From JBIOJB01 sp044450465 (GTDB lineage Bacteria > Chloroflexota > Dormibacteria > Dormibacterales > Dormibacteraceae), in assembly GCA_044450465.1 (NCBI GenBank), contig JBIOJB010000004.1, forward strand, positions 1 through 50,268: 50,268 nt of DNA. The letters are read 5' to 3'. The notes below the pieces were generated by a model. The model was given only the letters and a program-made list of their open reading frames with translations. It did no database searches and was not told the origin of the DNA. Shown here one piece after another: positions 16,138-24,506 of the stretch. The translations under genes were made by a program, and so were the position numbers. Position 1 is the first letter of the stretch, and the number at the start of each line of letters is the position of its first letter.

Positions 16138-17274
16138 TCCCCTCGCGCTCAGCGCGTCGGCGATCGGCTGCATCCCCGTCGCTGCTGCGCGGTCGTCGGT
16201 CGCCAAGGTCGTGTACGCCTTCGCGCGCTGATCGTCGACGACCATCAGTGCGGCCGTGGCCTGGTCGCCGAGCTCAGACGGGGCCACGCCGGCAACAGCA
16301 GAGAACTGGGAAACGAACTGCTGCGTCAGAGCAACCCTGGCGGTGGTGTCACCGGCCGCATAGTTCAGGAGAGTGGCGTATCGACCTGCCCACAGCTTGG
16401 CGAGCCGGCTCCCAGCAGTGGCGCCGAACCCGGCGTTGAACGCCGCGCCCAGTGCCGTGGCGTTGGCGGCAAGCGATGTCGTGGCGGCCACTCTGTCCGC
16501 GCTCCTTCCCGCGATGGTGGCGCCGGTGGCCATAGTCGCGAGATACGCGTGCTCCTGCATCAGCCCGTTTAGCGAAACGCGGTAAGTCACGGACGGAACC
16601 GAGAGATCACCCGGAAACTTGTCCGGAAAGAGCCTCACGATCTGCGAAGAGAGCATGTCTCCGAATCCGGGGGCTTGGTCGTGCGCGGCATGCAGGTCGG
16701 TGTAGAGAGTCGGGAAGTTCTGGACCGCGGCGTCCGTGGCCACGGATTTCGTGCCGGCGACGACCTGGGCCAACCGTTGCGTCACCTGGGCCGGCGGCAG
16801 CCGGGTCAAGCTGCTCAACAGCGAGGCGATCGCCGGCGAGGCCACGTTGGCGAGGTCCGCCGAGGAGATGTCCGCCTGTGACTGCTTGTGCGTAATCAGA
16901 CCCACCGCGTACTCGACGAGGTCGCGATTCATCTGCGACCACGCCGCGCCGAGCTGCGTCGCGGCAGTGTTGCCGAACGCCTGACGGAACAGGTCGGCCA
17001 GGTCGCTTTCGTTGGCGGACAGAAGAGCGACGTAACCGGGGTAGGCGTCGGTCTCTTCGGACGCGGCCGCGGACTCCTTGGCCACGATGAACACCTGCTC
17101 ACCCAGTAGAAGATCGAGCCTGGTCCGAAGGTCGGCGGCTTTGCTCGTGCTGAGGTCCGTCGGCGTCGCAGCCGCCGTGCCGGGATTTGGGGTCACCGGT
17201 GTCGATGCGGCCGGTGAGGCGCATGCCATGAGGCATGCGGTGGCAGCCGCCGCGGCGGCCGTGATCCTCCTCAA
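16123..17274 (-). CDS. Putative lipoprotein of unknown function
   Basis: 383 residues. The N-terminus RRITAAAAAATACLMACAS gives a lipobox at LMAC, followed by a Thr/Pro-rich linker (about 22-45). The mature protein is almost entirely Ala/Leu-rich helix, with a repeated theme: a long first half (GLITHKQSQADISSADLANV) and a second half (LWAGRYATLLNYAAGDT) look like two copies of a four-helix unit, perhaps ferritin-like. I see no metal-ligand pattern strong enough to name it. TTG start; no upstream ATG is in frame. It lies tail to tail with the aminotransferase. Confidence 0.7.
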   Translation of the reverse strand: MRRITAAAAAATACLMACASPAASTPVTPNPGTAAATPTDLSTSKAADLRTRLDLLLGEQVFIVAKESAAASEETDAYPGYVALLSANESDLADLFRQAFGNTAATQLGAAWSQMNRDLVEYAVGLITHKQSQADISSADLANVASPAIASLLSSLTRLPPAQVTQRLAQVVAGTKSVATDAAVQNFPTLYTDLHAAHDQAPGFGDMLSSQIVRLFPDKFPGDLSVPSVTYRVSLNGLMQEHAYLATMATGATIAGRSADRVAATTSLAANATALGAAFNAGFGATAGSRLAKLWAGRYATLLNYAAGDTTARVALTQQFVSQFSAVAGVAPSELGDQATAALMVVDDQRAKAYTTLATDDRAAATGMQPIADALSARGSVQG

Positions 17275-17329
17275 ATCGTCGCCATGTTAAGCGAGTCTCG
17301 CCAGGTGCTCGGCTTACGATGGTGCCGAG

Positions 17330-18196
17330 TTGCCCGAATGGCTTCTGGTTGACGGCTCGAGCCTGATCTTCAGGGCGTTCTACGGCATCCCACAAACGAT
17401 GCGAGCGCCGGACGGATCTCTCGTCAACGCGGTGCGGGGTTTCATTGACAACCTGGCTCGCCACATCACGGAGCGGCGCCCGCGTCACGTGGCCGTGGCG
17501 ACCGACGAGGACTGGCGTCCGGAATGGCGGGTCGAACTGTTACCGAGCTACAAGGCTCACCGCACTGCAGAGCCGGTCCCTCCTGCGCTCGTCCCCCAGA
17601 TGCCGGTCATCATGGCTTGTCTCGAGGCGATCGGCGTGGACGCGATCGGCCTGCCCGACTACGAGGCGGAGGACATCATCGCCTCGCTGGTGGCGAAGGT
17701 GAAGCCCCCGATTGAAATTGCCAGCGGCGACCGTGACCTGTTCAGCCTCATTCGTGACCGCGAGGTCATCGTGCTCTACCCCGAGAAGACGGGAGTTTCC
17801 GAGATCGACGAGGCCGAGGTCGCGAAGCGGTACTCGATTCCCGGCCGCGCCTACGCGGACTTCGCAGTCCTGCGCGGCGATCCGTCTGACGGCCTGCCCG
17901 GCGTCGCCGGGGTCGGTCCGAAGAAGGCGGCCGACCTGGTCAAGCGGTATGGGTCGGTCGAAGCAATGATCAAGGCCGGCGTCTTCCGCACGGCCGACGC
18001 GGAATACCTGGAAAAGGCTCGCCGGGTCGTGGCTCCGGCCACCGACCTTCCGATCAAGGTTCCGCCCGGCCGGCGGAAGTCGTGGCCGGAGGACCCCGAG
18101 GTAACTCAGGAGATCGGTCGCCGATTCGGGGTGGCGAGCTCGATCGAGCGTCTGGTCAAAGCGCTGCAGTCGATGCCGGCGCTTACGAAACCCTGA
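17330..18196 (+). CDS. 5'-3' exonuclease (FEN/PolA N-terminal type)
   Basis: 288 residues. LLVDGSSLIFRAFYG at the N-terminus and DYEAEDIIASLV, ASGDRDLFSLI and GDPSDGLPGVAGVGPKK carry the metal-binding acids of the flap-endonuclease family and the helix-3-turn-helix DNA clamp. It is a free-standing nuclease like that at the start of DNA polymerase I, so it may remove RNA primers or flaps, alone or alongside a separate PolA. TTG start at 17330, directly ahead of the conserved first strand. Confidence 0.9.
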   Translation: MPEWLLVDGSSLIFRAFYGIPQTMRAPDGSLVNAVRGFIDNLARHITERRPRHVAVATDEDWRPEWRVELLPSYKAHRTAEPVPPALVPQMPVIMACLEAIGVDAIGLPDYEAEDIIASLVAKVKPPIEIASGDRDLFSLIRDREVIVLYPEKTGVSEIDEAEVAKRYSIPGRAYADFAVLRGDPSDGLPGVAGVGPKKAADLVKRYGSVEAMIKAGVFRTADAEYLEKARRVVAPATDLPIKVPPGRRKSWPEDPEVTQEIGRRFGVASSIERLVKALQSMPALTKP

Positions 18197-18460
18197 CCTC
18201 GGCCTTGCGTTGATCTAACCGGCCGCTGGGATCGTATGTCTTGTTATGACGCTCACGTGGATCCGGCTGGCGCGCCGGCGCTCGCGCCGCTACATGATGT
18301 GGGGTCGTGGAACCAGGTCTCTGCTCCTCGTGCCGGCATTCGCGGACGGTCAAGGGGACACGCAGCACTTTCTGGATGTGCGAGCGCTCGGTGACCGATC
18401 CGTCATTTCCGCAGTACCCGCGGTTGCCGGTCCTGCAGTGCCGCGGCCACGAGGCGGAGA

Positions 18461-19714
18461 CTAAGAAACAGCCACCCTCATGATGGCCATCGGGTAGCCG
18501 GTGTCGGGGTGGAAGGTCGTGCCCACCGAGCCACCCATCGACACGCCGGCGACATCACCGGCGTCGTCCAGCGCGTAGAGCGTCGTTCCATCAGGGCTGA
18601 GGCCGATGCTCCAAACCCGCAGGCCGGCAAGCGCGCTCGACCGGAGTTTCAGGGTGGCCGTGTCGATCCAAACCAGGCCCGTGCTTCCTGCCGCCACGAG
18701 GGTCGCACCATCGCGACTGACCACGGCGGCGTTGGCGCCCAGCTCCTTGGCTTCGACGCTTTGCACCAGCGAGCTCGTCGCCTGGGCGGTGTTGAGGCTT
18801 GCGGTCCGAATGATCGATGGGAAGCCGTTGACGCCCGTGTCGACGGTTGCGACGATCCCCGCTGCCGCGTTGACCGCGTAAAGACGGGAGGCATCGGGAC
18901 TCAGGGCCAGCGACCAATGCATCGCCGAGTCACCGTTCGCGTCCGCGTAGCCGGCTCCTGGAAGGTCGAGACAGAACGCGAACGATCCGCCGAGGTTGAG
19001 GGCGTGGATGAACGGGCTCTCGTGCTGCCGCACGTAGATGCTGAAAAGCCACTGGCCGTCGGGCGAAGCGACGCCTGACAGGCGCACCCCCGCCATCGAC
19101 CTGCCGCCGTCAGTCTTGTCCGCGATCACGCCGTCGGCAAGCCGCCCGGTGTCCAGGTTGTACAGCCTCACGTAGTACTGCTCGGTGCCGCTCAGGTACT
19201 GGATCAGATAGAGGTGCAGACCATCGTTGCTCATCGCGTCGAACTCGAAGAAGCCTTGGAGGTCGACCCTGTACTTGACCTTGAAAACGGAGTTGTCGAT
19301 GACGAGCATGTGGGTGGCCGTCGGTGGGCTGGTGCTGTTTCCGTCGAACGACTCGACGACCAGCCAGCTTCCGTTGGGCGAGAGGCCGCCGGGCATGCCG
19401 CTTGCCGTGGCGAACGGCAGCTGGAAGTCACCTGACAGCTTGATCGAATTCAGGATGGCTCCGGATTGCGGATCGGCGTCGACGACCGACGCGGAGACCA
19501 CCGAGTAAAGATGCTTCCAATCGCCGGAAGGGGTACCGAACGGCAGGTTCCGTTGTGTCTTGCCGGACTTAAGGTCGATCACCGAAATCTGCTGCGAGCT
19601 CGGGCCCGAGGTGGCCTCGTATAGCGAGTAGCCGCTGCCGGCGACCGGTGTTTGCGCCGCCGAGCCACATCCCGCAACCAGGAACAAGACGAACGCCAGC
19701 GCAACAGCCTTCAT
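18461..19714 (-). CDS. Beta-propeller lipoprotein, probable third gene of a sigma operon
   Basis: About 417 residues from ATG 19714, which has GAGGTGAAG just upstream. The signal KAVALAFVLFLVAGCGS has a lipobox VAGC. The mature part shows repeated beta-propeller blades with recurrent SPDG/SPNG turns (GLSPNGSWLVV, SPDGQWLFSI, SPDASRLYAV, SPDGTTLYAL). No catalytic residues are recognised. It follows the anti-sigma-like gene by 50 bases and is probably co-transcribed, so it may be a surface sensor or a target of that sigma factor. The 264 bases between this gene and the exonuclease hold nothing convincing. Confidence 0.8.
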   Translation of the reverse strand: MKAVALAFVLFLVAGCGSAAQTPVAGSGYSLYEATSGPSSQQISVIDLKSGKTQRNLPFGTPSGDWKHLYSVVSASVVDADPQSGAILNSIKLSGDFQLPFATASGMPGGLSPNGSWLVVESFDGNSTSPPTATHMLVIDNSVFKVKYRVDLQGFFEFDAMSNDGLHLYLIQYLSGTEQYYVRLYNLDTGRLADGVIADKTDGGRSMAGVRLSGVASPDGQWLFSIYVRQHESPFIHALNLGGSFAFCLDLPGAGYADANGDSAMHWSLALSPDASRLYAVNAAAGIVATVDTGVNGFPSIIRTASLNTAQATSSLVQSVEAKELGANAAVVSRDGATLVAAGSTGLVWIDTATLKLRSSALAGLRVWSIGLSPDGTTLYALDDAGDVAGVSMGGSVGTTFHPDTGYPMAIMRVAVS

Positions 19715-19764
19715 GACTTCACCTCGCCTCCCCTCCCATACACCGCCGGTCGCAGACCGGTTCC

Positions 19765-20535
19765 CTAACCCAGGGATGCAGCGATCGCGAGGGCCTGGGC
19801 TTTCGTCATGTCGCCCTCGATGCGAAAGATGGTGCCGTGGTCGTCGAGGATGAGGGTGTTGGTGGCCAGCCGGACGGTCTCGCTCCGGAAATTGCCCTCG
19901 GCGTCGATGAAGAAGAACACGCTTGGCTGGCCGGCGATCCAGTATCCCTGGGCGCCCGCGACCGTGACCTGCTCGAGGGTCGTGCCGGGACCGAGCATCT
20001 TGCCGAAGAAGTTCTGATCCACGGTTCCGCGAGCCTCGGTGATGAGCGCGGCGACGCCGCTGTAGCTGGACACCGGGATGCCGGCGCGCGCTGAGTACAC
20101 CAGGGTGACCTCGCCCTGCGCCGGCCCTTCGGGTGGGAGCTGAACGTAGACCGCGTCCGGCTGGCCAAGAGCCGTGGAGACCGAGACCTTCCACGACACC
20201 TGGCTCTGGGCCCCAGCGAGAGTGGTCGGAGAACCCAGGCCGAGTCCGGCGCCCAGAACGCCGGAAGGGAGCGGTGAGGGAGTCGGCGGTTGGTGAACCC
20301 TCTCGATCAGGGTGTGCAGGTTGAGCCAGCCGGCGATCACGTCACGCGACGGACCGTAGGCGAGCAGCGCTCCGGCGGCAGCGACCGCGACGGCGGCCGC
20401 GACGGCCCACCGGGTCAGGTACCAGCGCTGCGGCTGTCGGGTGATGCGCTCCAGCACGCGATGGCTGAGCTGCGGGGTTGCCGGCCAGTCGATGTCGGGT
20501 GCGAGCGCGGCCAGCTGAATCTCGAGGTCAGCCAT
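19765..20535 (-). CDS. Single-TM protein, putative anti-sigma factor
   Basis: 256 residues, overlapping the sigma factor stop by 8 bases. Residues 1-40 (including PQLSHRVLERITRQPQRW) are cytoplasmic and resemble the short helix of the other sigma partners. One TM helix spans about 43-61. The outer part (about 95-256) contains QGYWIAGQPSVFFFID and a final ALAIAASLG, similar to a DUF4367-like domain. It probably holds the sigma factor at the membrane; the signal is unknown. Confidence 0.8.
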   Translation of the reverse strand: MADLEIQLAALAPDIDWPATPQLSHRVLERITRQPQRWYLTRWAVAAAVAVAAAGALLAYGPSRDVIAGWLNLHTLIERVHQPPTPSPLPSGVLGAGLGLGSPTTLAGAQSQVSWKVSVSTALGQPDAVYVQLPPEGPAQGEVTLVYSARAGIPVSSYSGVAALITEARGTVDQNFFGKMLGPGTTLEQVTVAGAQGYWIAGQPSVFFFIDAEGNFRSETVRLATNTLILDDHGTIFRIEGDMTKAQALAIAASLG

Positions 20536-21091
20536 GAGTGCTCTCCTCGAGGCGAGCCCGCAGCCTGGTCAGGGCGCGCGAGAGCCTGGACTTGACCGTG
20601 CCTTCGGGAACACCGAGGGCCGCGGAGGTTTCGGCGACGTCGAGCTCAAGCAGGTAGCGGCTTGCGATCACGAGCCGGTCCTCCGGGCTCAATGCGTTGA
20701 TCTGGTCGAGCAACCGGCGCCTGGACTCGGCATCCACGGCCACCGCCTCGGGGGATGGGGCCGCATCCCCCGGACGGTAGGCGTCGATGACGCGTAGCTC
20801 AGCCGTGTGACGGCGCCCGGAGGCTCGGACCCGATTGCGCGCCTCGTTGGCGACGATCCGGAGCAGCCAGGGCCTGAGGTCGGCCCCAGCCCGGAACCGT
20901 CCGAGGGCCCGATAGGCCTTGATGAATGCCTCCTGCGCGGCATCCTCCGCATCGGCCGCTGAACCGGTGATGAGGTACGCCGTCCGGAAGGCAACCTGCT
21001 GGTAGCGCTGCACGATCTCCTCGTAGGCGGCCGCATCCCCGCGCTGGGCGCGAGTCAGCAGCCTGGATTCTTCCTCCGGCCGGCCCTCCAT
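20528..21091 (-). CDS. ECF sigma factor
   Basis: 187 residues with region 2 (DAEDAAQEAFIKAYRALGRF, LRPWLLRIVANEARNRVR) and region 4 (LSPEDRLVIASRYLLELD, VAETSAALGVPEGTVKSRLSRAL). It overlaps the anti-sigma-like gene and is divergent from another ECF operon 87 bases away, so the two promoters share a short region. Such pairs can regulate themselves and each other; no matched -35/-10 motif was assigned by eye. Confidence 0.92.
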   Translation of the reverse strand: MEGRPEEESRLLTRAQRGDAAAYEEIVQRYQQVAFRTAYLITGSAADAEDAAQEAFIKAYRALGRFRAGADLRPWLLRIVANEARNRVRASGRRHTAELRVIDAYRPGDAAPSPEAVAVDAESRRRLLDQINALSPEDRLVIASRYLLELDVAETSAALGVPEGTVKSRLSRALTRLRARLEESTHG

Positions 21092-21178
21092 CGGAACGCA
21101 TCATGTACACCGGGCGGGGGATCATGGTTCCGCGCCACCGTTGCAACCAGGCGCCACAGAGGTGTGTTTGGGAGAGTG

Positions 21179-21694
21179 ATGGAGGGGGCCGAGCGCGTCT
21201 TCGAGAGGATGGTGCGCGATCACCAGCACCGGGTCTACGCGCTTGGCCTTGCGCTGACCGGCAACAGGCAGGACGCTGAAGAGGTCGCGCAGGACACCTT
21301 CCTGCGCGCGTACCGGGCGCTCGTGACGTACCCGCCCGACCGGGTTCACGATCTGAAGCAGCGAGCCTGGCTGCACAGGATCGCGCTCAACGTCGTCCGC
21401 AACCGGACCCGTGGCGCCAGGCTCAGGACGGTGGAGCTCAACGGCAGCGAACCCGATCACGCTGGCGGTCCCGAGGCGGACGCGATGCTTCGAGCCGACA
21501 TGGAGGCGCTGGCCTGCAAGGTTGCGGCGCTGCCGGCGAGATACAGGGAGGCTGTCGTGCTGCGGCATGTTCAGGAGCTCTCGTACGCCGAGGCGGCGGC
21601 CGTCCTGGGACAGCCGGTGGGAACCGTCAAATCGAACGTCCATCGCGGACTTCAAATCCTGAAAGGAGAGAACCATGACGGCTCTGGAGATTGA
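21179..21694 (+). CDS. ECF sigma factor paired with an alkyltransferase
   Basis: About 171 residues. Region 2: GNRQDAEEVAQDTFLRAYRAL and LHRIALNVVRNRTRG. Region 4: LPARYREAVVLRHVQELS and EAAAVLGQPVGTVKSNVHRGL. ATG 21179 has GGGAG 4 bases upstream; GTG 21164 and GTG 21176 are alternatives. The next gene starts 20 bases before this one ends, encoding a protein with alkyltransferase and Ada-type domains. That pairing suggests the sigma factor reports alkylation damage; see the findings. Confidence 0.92.
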   Translation: MEGAERVFERMVRDHQHRVYALGLALTGNRQDAEEVAQDTFLRAYRALVTYPPDRVHDLKQRAWLHRIALNVVRNRTRGARLRTVELNGSEPDHAGGPEADAMLRADMEALACKVAALPARYREAVVLRHVQELSYAEAAAVLGQPVGTVKSNVHRGLQILKGENHDGSGD

Positions 21695-22442
21695 ACTGAA
21701 GCGGCTTGGCGAGGCGAAGGCCCCGAACGGCTTCGCGGACCGGCTGCTCGCTCACCTCGGCATGTCGGATTCCTATGCGTTGTTCGAAACGGTCCTAGGA
21801 CCTGTTTACGTGGCATGGAATCGAAATGGCATTTCGGCCGCCGCGCGCATGGCCTCGGCGCTCGAGTTCGAGAGCTGGTTTCGCGCCGAGGTCGGCCGGC
21901 AGCTCGAGCCGGCGGTCGCACCCAAAGGTCTGGCGGGTCAGATAGAGGCCGAGCTGCGCGGGAATCGGCGCATGCGCTTCGACCTCCGGGGCCTGACTCC
22001 CTTCGAGCAGGCGGTGCTGCGCAAGACCCGCGAGATTCCGCGTGGGCAGGTGCGCCCGTACGGCTGGGTCGCCCGCGAGATCGGCCACCCGGCGGCGGTC
22101 CGGGCGGTGGGCACCGCGCTTGCCAACAACCCGATTCCGTACTTCATCCCGTGCCACCGGGTTGTGCGAACCGACGGCCAGATCGGCAACTACGGCGGCG
22201 GCGGCCCTGACGCCAAGCGGGCGATCCTCACCCTGGAGGGGGTGCAGGTGAGTCGCCTGCAGGAGCTCGCTCATTCGGGTGTTCGGTACCAGGGGGTGCG
22301 CAGCACAAAGGTGTACTGCTACCCGACCTGCTACCACGCCAAGCGAGCCAATGACCGCAACGTCGTTCCGTTCCGCAACGAGGACGCGGCCCTGGCCGCT
22401 GGATACCGGCCGTGCAAGCACTGCCGGCCGGCAGCAGCCTAG
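21675..22442 (+). CDS. Alkyl-DNA repair protein: OGT-type methyltransferase with C-terminal Ada zinc module
   Basis: 255 residues. Residues 35-190 are a DNA methyltransferase of the OGT/MGMT class, with active Cys160 in the loop IPCHRVV, preceded by the helix-turn-helix PRGQVRPYGWVAREIG. Residues 205-252 are an Ada-type zinc domain: Cys215, Cys219, Cys247 and Cys250 have spacing (x3, x27, x2) identical to Cys38, Cys42, Cys69 and Cys72 of E. coli Ada. The order is the reverse of Ada, which is zinc domain first. The first 30 residues (KAPNGFADRLLAHLG) resemble the N-terminal helix of sigma partners. It overlaps the sigma gene and ends tail to tail with the next gene. Confidence 0.9.
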   Translation: MTALEIELKRLGEAKAPNGFADRLLAHLGMSDSYALFETVLGPVYVAWNRNGISAAARMASALEFESWFRAEVGRQLEPAVAPKGLAGQIEAELRGNRRMRFDLRGLTPFEQAVLRKTREIPRGQVRPYGWVAREIGHPAAVRAVGTALANNPIPYFIPCHRVVRTDGQIGNYGGGGPDAKRAILTLEGVQVSRLQELAHSGVRYQGVRSTKVYCYPTCYHAKRANDRNVVPFRNEDAALAAGYRPCKHCRPAAA

Positions 22443-23170
22443 GCGCGACGCTCAGGCAGCGGCGCGACGGTCGCGCCGACCGGGTTCAGGTGGCGGTGTT
22501 GGCGATGCCAGCGCGAGAGGCCGCCGTCGTAGTTCAGAGCCCGTCCGCCGTGGTAGCTCTCGGGCTTGGAACCGCGATGCGGCGTGTGCCCAAAAACCAC
22601 CCGGTGCGAGCCGGTGATCTCGAGCCAGCGGTCGAGGCGAGCGGGCTGTGTCGGGAAGATGTTGCGGGCGCTGATCATGTCCCAGAGTTCGGCCTCGCCG
22701 CCCCCGCCGAGCAGCTCGCGGATGCGTGTGTTGGCCGAGCCGGCCGGGTCGGAATCGCCCGCGGCGATGAGCGTCTGGTAGCCGTCGTGGCCGGCGTGCT
22801 GCACCAGGGTTCCGTCGGCCAGGGTCAGAAGGCCAGGGCGTGTGCGCAGCCATTCCTGGAGCGGTGCGTCTCGGGCCAGCTCGTCGAGGTCGTGTCGCTG
22901 CCCGCCGACGCTCATCCAGAAGCCGACCCGCGCCGGATCGCGCAGAGCCCACAGCATCATGACCTCGTGGTTGCCGAGCAGGACATCGGTGTTGGGCCGG
23001 TCTCGCGCGTAGCGCAAGGCACCGACGCCGAATGGCCCGAAATCGACGAGATCGCCGAGGAAGATCGTGTGCCACTGATCTGCGGGATATGGCTTCAAGG
23101 AGGCGAAGAGGCGCTCCAGATCGCCGTGCACATCGCCGGCGATGAGGACCGGAAGCTCGCCCGATGCCAT
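22439..23170 (-). CDS. Calcineurin-like metallophosphoesterase
   Basis: 243 residues. The dinuclear metal motifs are all visible: GDVHGDLERL, GDLVDFGP, GNHEVMML, a His in LVQHAGHDG, and GHTPHRG near the C-terminus. The GDxHG...GNHE pattern with a short fold is typical of protein phosphatase/diadenosine tetraphosphatase-like cytoplasmic enzymes; the substrate is unknown. ATG start. It shares 4 bases with the convergent alkyltransferase gene. Confidence 0.88.
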   Translation of the reverse strand: MASGELPVLIAGDVHGDLERLFASLKPYPADQWHTIFLGDLVDFGPFGVGALRYARDRPNTDVLLGNHEVMMLWALRDPARVGFWMSVGGQRHDLDELARDAPLQEWLRTRPGLLTLADGTLVQHAGHDGYQTLIAAGDSDPAGSANTRIRELLGGGGEAELWDMISARNIFPTQPARLDRWLEITGSHRVVFGHTPHRGSKPESYHGGRALNYDGGLSRWHRQHRHLNPVGATVAPLPERRA

Positions 23171-23217
23171 GTGTTCCGATCCTAGTCGCGCGGGGGGGTC
23201 GGCATCGGGACGTCGAG

Positions 23218-23223
23218 TAGAAT
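23218..23223 (+). promoter_or_regulatory. -10 element of tRNA-Trp
   Basis: TAGAAT lies 14 bases before the first base of the tRNA. A clear -35 hexamer is not visible. Confidence 0.5.
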
Positions 23224-23237
23224 TGCGTTCGGCCGAT

Positions 23238-23315
23238 AGGGGCGTAGCTCAGCCTGGTCAGAGCATCGGTCTCCAAAACCGAGGGCCGAGGGTTCGAATC
23301 CTTCCGCCCCTGCCA
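23238..23315 (+). tRNA. tRNA-Trp (CCA anticodon), integration target
   Basis: AGGGGCG pairs with CGCCCCT as the acceptor stem. The anticodon stem TCGGT/ACCGA encloses the loop CTCCAAA, giving anticodon CCA. The T arm has GGTTCGAATCC and the gene encodes its 3' CCA. Its 3' part (from 23271) is attL of the 15.2 kb element; integration leaves the tRNA intact. Confidence 0.97.
23271..23315 (+). repeat. attL (45 bp direct repeat, tRNA-Trp 3' half)
   Basis: Starts at CTCCAAAACC in the anticodon loop and runs through the encoded CCA. It is identical over 45 bases to 38441-38485; sequence differs immediately outside on both sides. Confidence 0.95.
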
Positions 23316-23398
23316 CACGACCTCGGGCGAAATCGTATTTAGGTTTCGCGTTTTCAACGAGCTACCGCCAACCTGAACCGCTAACCGTTTTCGGGTCT

Positions 23399-23423
23399 GT
23401 AGAACCTAGCCGTAGAACCTAGC
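23399..23423 (+). repeat. Left arm-type repeat pair
   Basis: GTAGAACCTAGC occurs twice with a 13-base period (23399, 23412). The right end of the element has GTAGAACCAAGC twice with the same period (38335, 38348). These are likely integrase arm-binding sites. Confidence 0.7.
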
Positions 23424-23449
23424 GACCCAAACGCCACCGGCGTGCTGGC

Positions 23450-24031
23450 TCAGGCCGCGGGCGAGATCATGAAGCGATCGAAGATAAGCCAGGCCAGGTG
23501 CGCCGACTTGCCGGCTCGCTGTTCGGTCGTTTGGTGAAACTGCTGGTAGCCGAGCCGTTGCCAAAACCGCATAGCGGGCTCGTTCTCTTCCCAGCACTGG
23601 AGGTACAGGAACCGAGGCGCCCCGAGCAGGCCTTCCATCTGGGTTAGCAGCCAGATGTGCATCTCGTCGCCATAGGCCTGGCCGCGGTGCTTCCGGTGAA
23701 CTCCGAAATACGGGATCAACCACACCGGAACTCGGCTCGTTTCGACGCCTGGAGGCGGTCCAAATTTCGGGTATGCGCCTTGCACCTTACTCAGCTGTAG
23801 TGCTGAAGAAGCCACGGCCAGAAACCCAAGGACGTGCCTTTCGTTCGGGAGCGAGAAGATGACTGTGGTGCTGTATCCAGCGGTTCCCTGCGGCAGGGCA
23901 TATTGCCGAAGGAAACCGGTTACGTCTTCACACCACCATTCGTCACCGGCGTCGAAGAACGTCAGCCAAGCGGCGTCCTCAGGTGTTAGACCGCGTGCTT
24001 CAAGCTCGTCGTGTTGTACTGAGCTTGCCAC
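23450..24031 (-). CDS. GNAT-fold acetyltransferase of the integrated element
   Basis: 193 residues. The core includes FLAVASSALQL, then IPYFGVHRKHRGQAYGDEMHIWLL with the acetyl-CoA loop RKHRGQAYG, then the NEPAMRFWQRLGYQQF helix typical of GNAT C-termini. GTG start. A small basic ORF ends 12 bases upstream, so this could be the toxin of a GNAT-type toxin-antitoxin pair or a plain cargo acetyltransferase. It lies next to attL, a common cargo position. Confidence 0.8.
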   Translation of the reverse strand: MASSVQHDELEARGLTPEDAAWLTFFDAGDEWWCEDVTGFLRQYALPQGTAGYSTTVIFSLPNERHVLGFLAVASSALQLSKVQGAYPKFGPPPGVETSRVPVWLIPYFGVHRKHRGQAYGDEMHIWLLTQMEGLLGAPRFLYLQCWEENEPAMRFWQRLGYQQFHQTTEQRAGKSAHLAWLIFDRFMISPAA

Positions 24032-24043
24032 GCCGCCGGGCCG

Positions 24044-24235
24044 TCAGGAGTGGGCGGTCGTAGGTTTGCGCGCGCGCAGCCGGGCTCGCCGCTGTTTGAG
24101 GGCCTCCACCGCGCGTGCGATGTTGACCTTGGCGGCAGTCCGGTCGTGAGGGGCTTCCACGATCCCAGCGAGTCGCTGTGTCGCCTCGGGCGGCAACACC
24201 AAATCCGGCTCCCTCAGCTTTGCAGTCTTTTCCAT
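24044..24235 (-). CDS. Small basic protein upstream of the GNAT, possible antitoxin
   Basis: 63 residues, ATG start with an AAGGGG-like site. The C-terminal two thirds is a basic helix (ALKQRRARLRARKP). It does not show the ribbon-helix-helix pattern of the usual DUF1778 antitoxins. Its position, 12 bases ahead of the GNAT, and its size are what suggest a partner. 24236-24506 holds no gene that I can support. Confidence 0.5.
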   Translation of the reverse strand: MEKTAKLREPDLVLPPEATQRLAGIVEAPHDRTAAKVNIARAVEALKQRRARLRARKPTTAHS

Positions 24236-24506
24236 TTCCCCTTAACCCGCCATATATGAAACGCCGGGGCGAGCCGAATGTTGCGCTGCAGGCTGTCCTA
24301 AGCGAACATCTGCCCAGGAGGTCATGGGGCCGCCCATCCCCAGGAATCCCAGCCTACCAGCTTCAAAAAACGCGCTTCGGCTTGCCAAAACCGGCGGGCA
24401 ACCTGCCAGCTGAGCGGGGACGTTGGGAGGAATGTTGATCAATGGCGCCGCGCTCCGGATTGTAGCGCCTGGCCCAAAATTTGCAGCCCGGGCTGGCCGC
24501 CCATTG

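Noticed and set aside
18246..18464. 72-residue rightward ORF between the exonuclease and the propeller gene
   Set aside because: No ribosome site, Arg-rich composition and no recognisable family; too weak to list.
19715..20194. Upstream extension of the beta-propeller lipoprotein frame
   Set aside because: It is a shadow of the anti-sigma gene in another frame; the lipoprotein signal begins at 19714.
22452..23357. 301-residue leftward ORF
   Set aside because: It reads antisense through tRNA-Trp (the phrase KDSNPRP is a known translated-tRNA artefact) and the real phosphoesterase gene lies in another frame.
24044..24235. Ribbon-helix-helix (DUF1778) antitoxin
   Set aside because: The opening beta strand and helix pattern of that family is missing; listed only as a possible partner.
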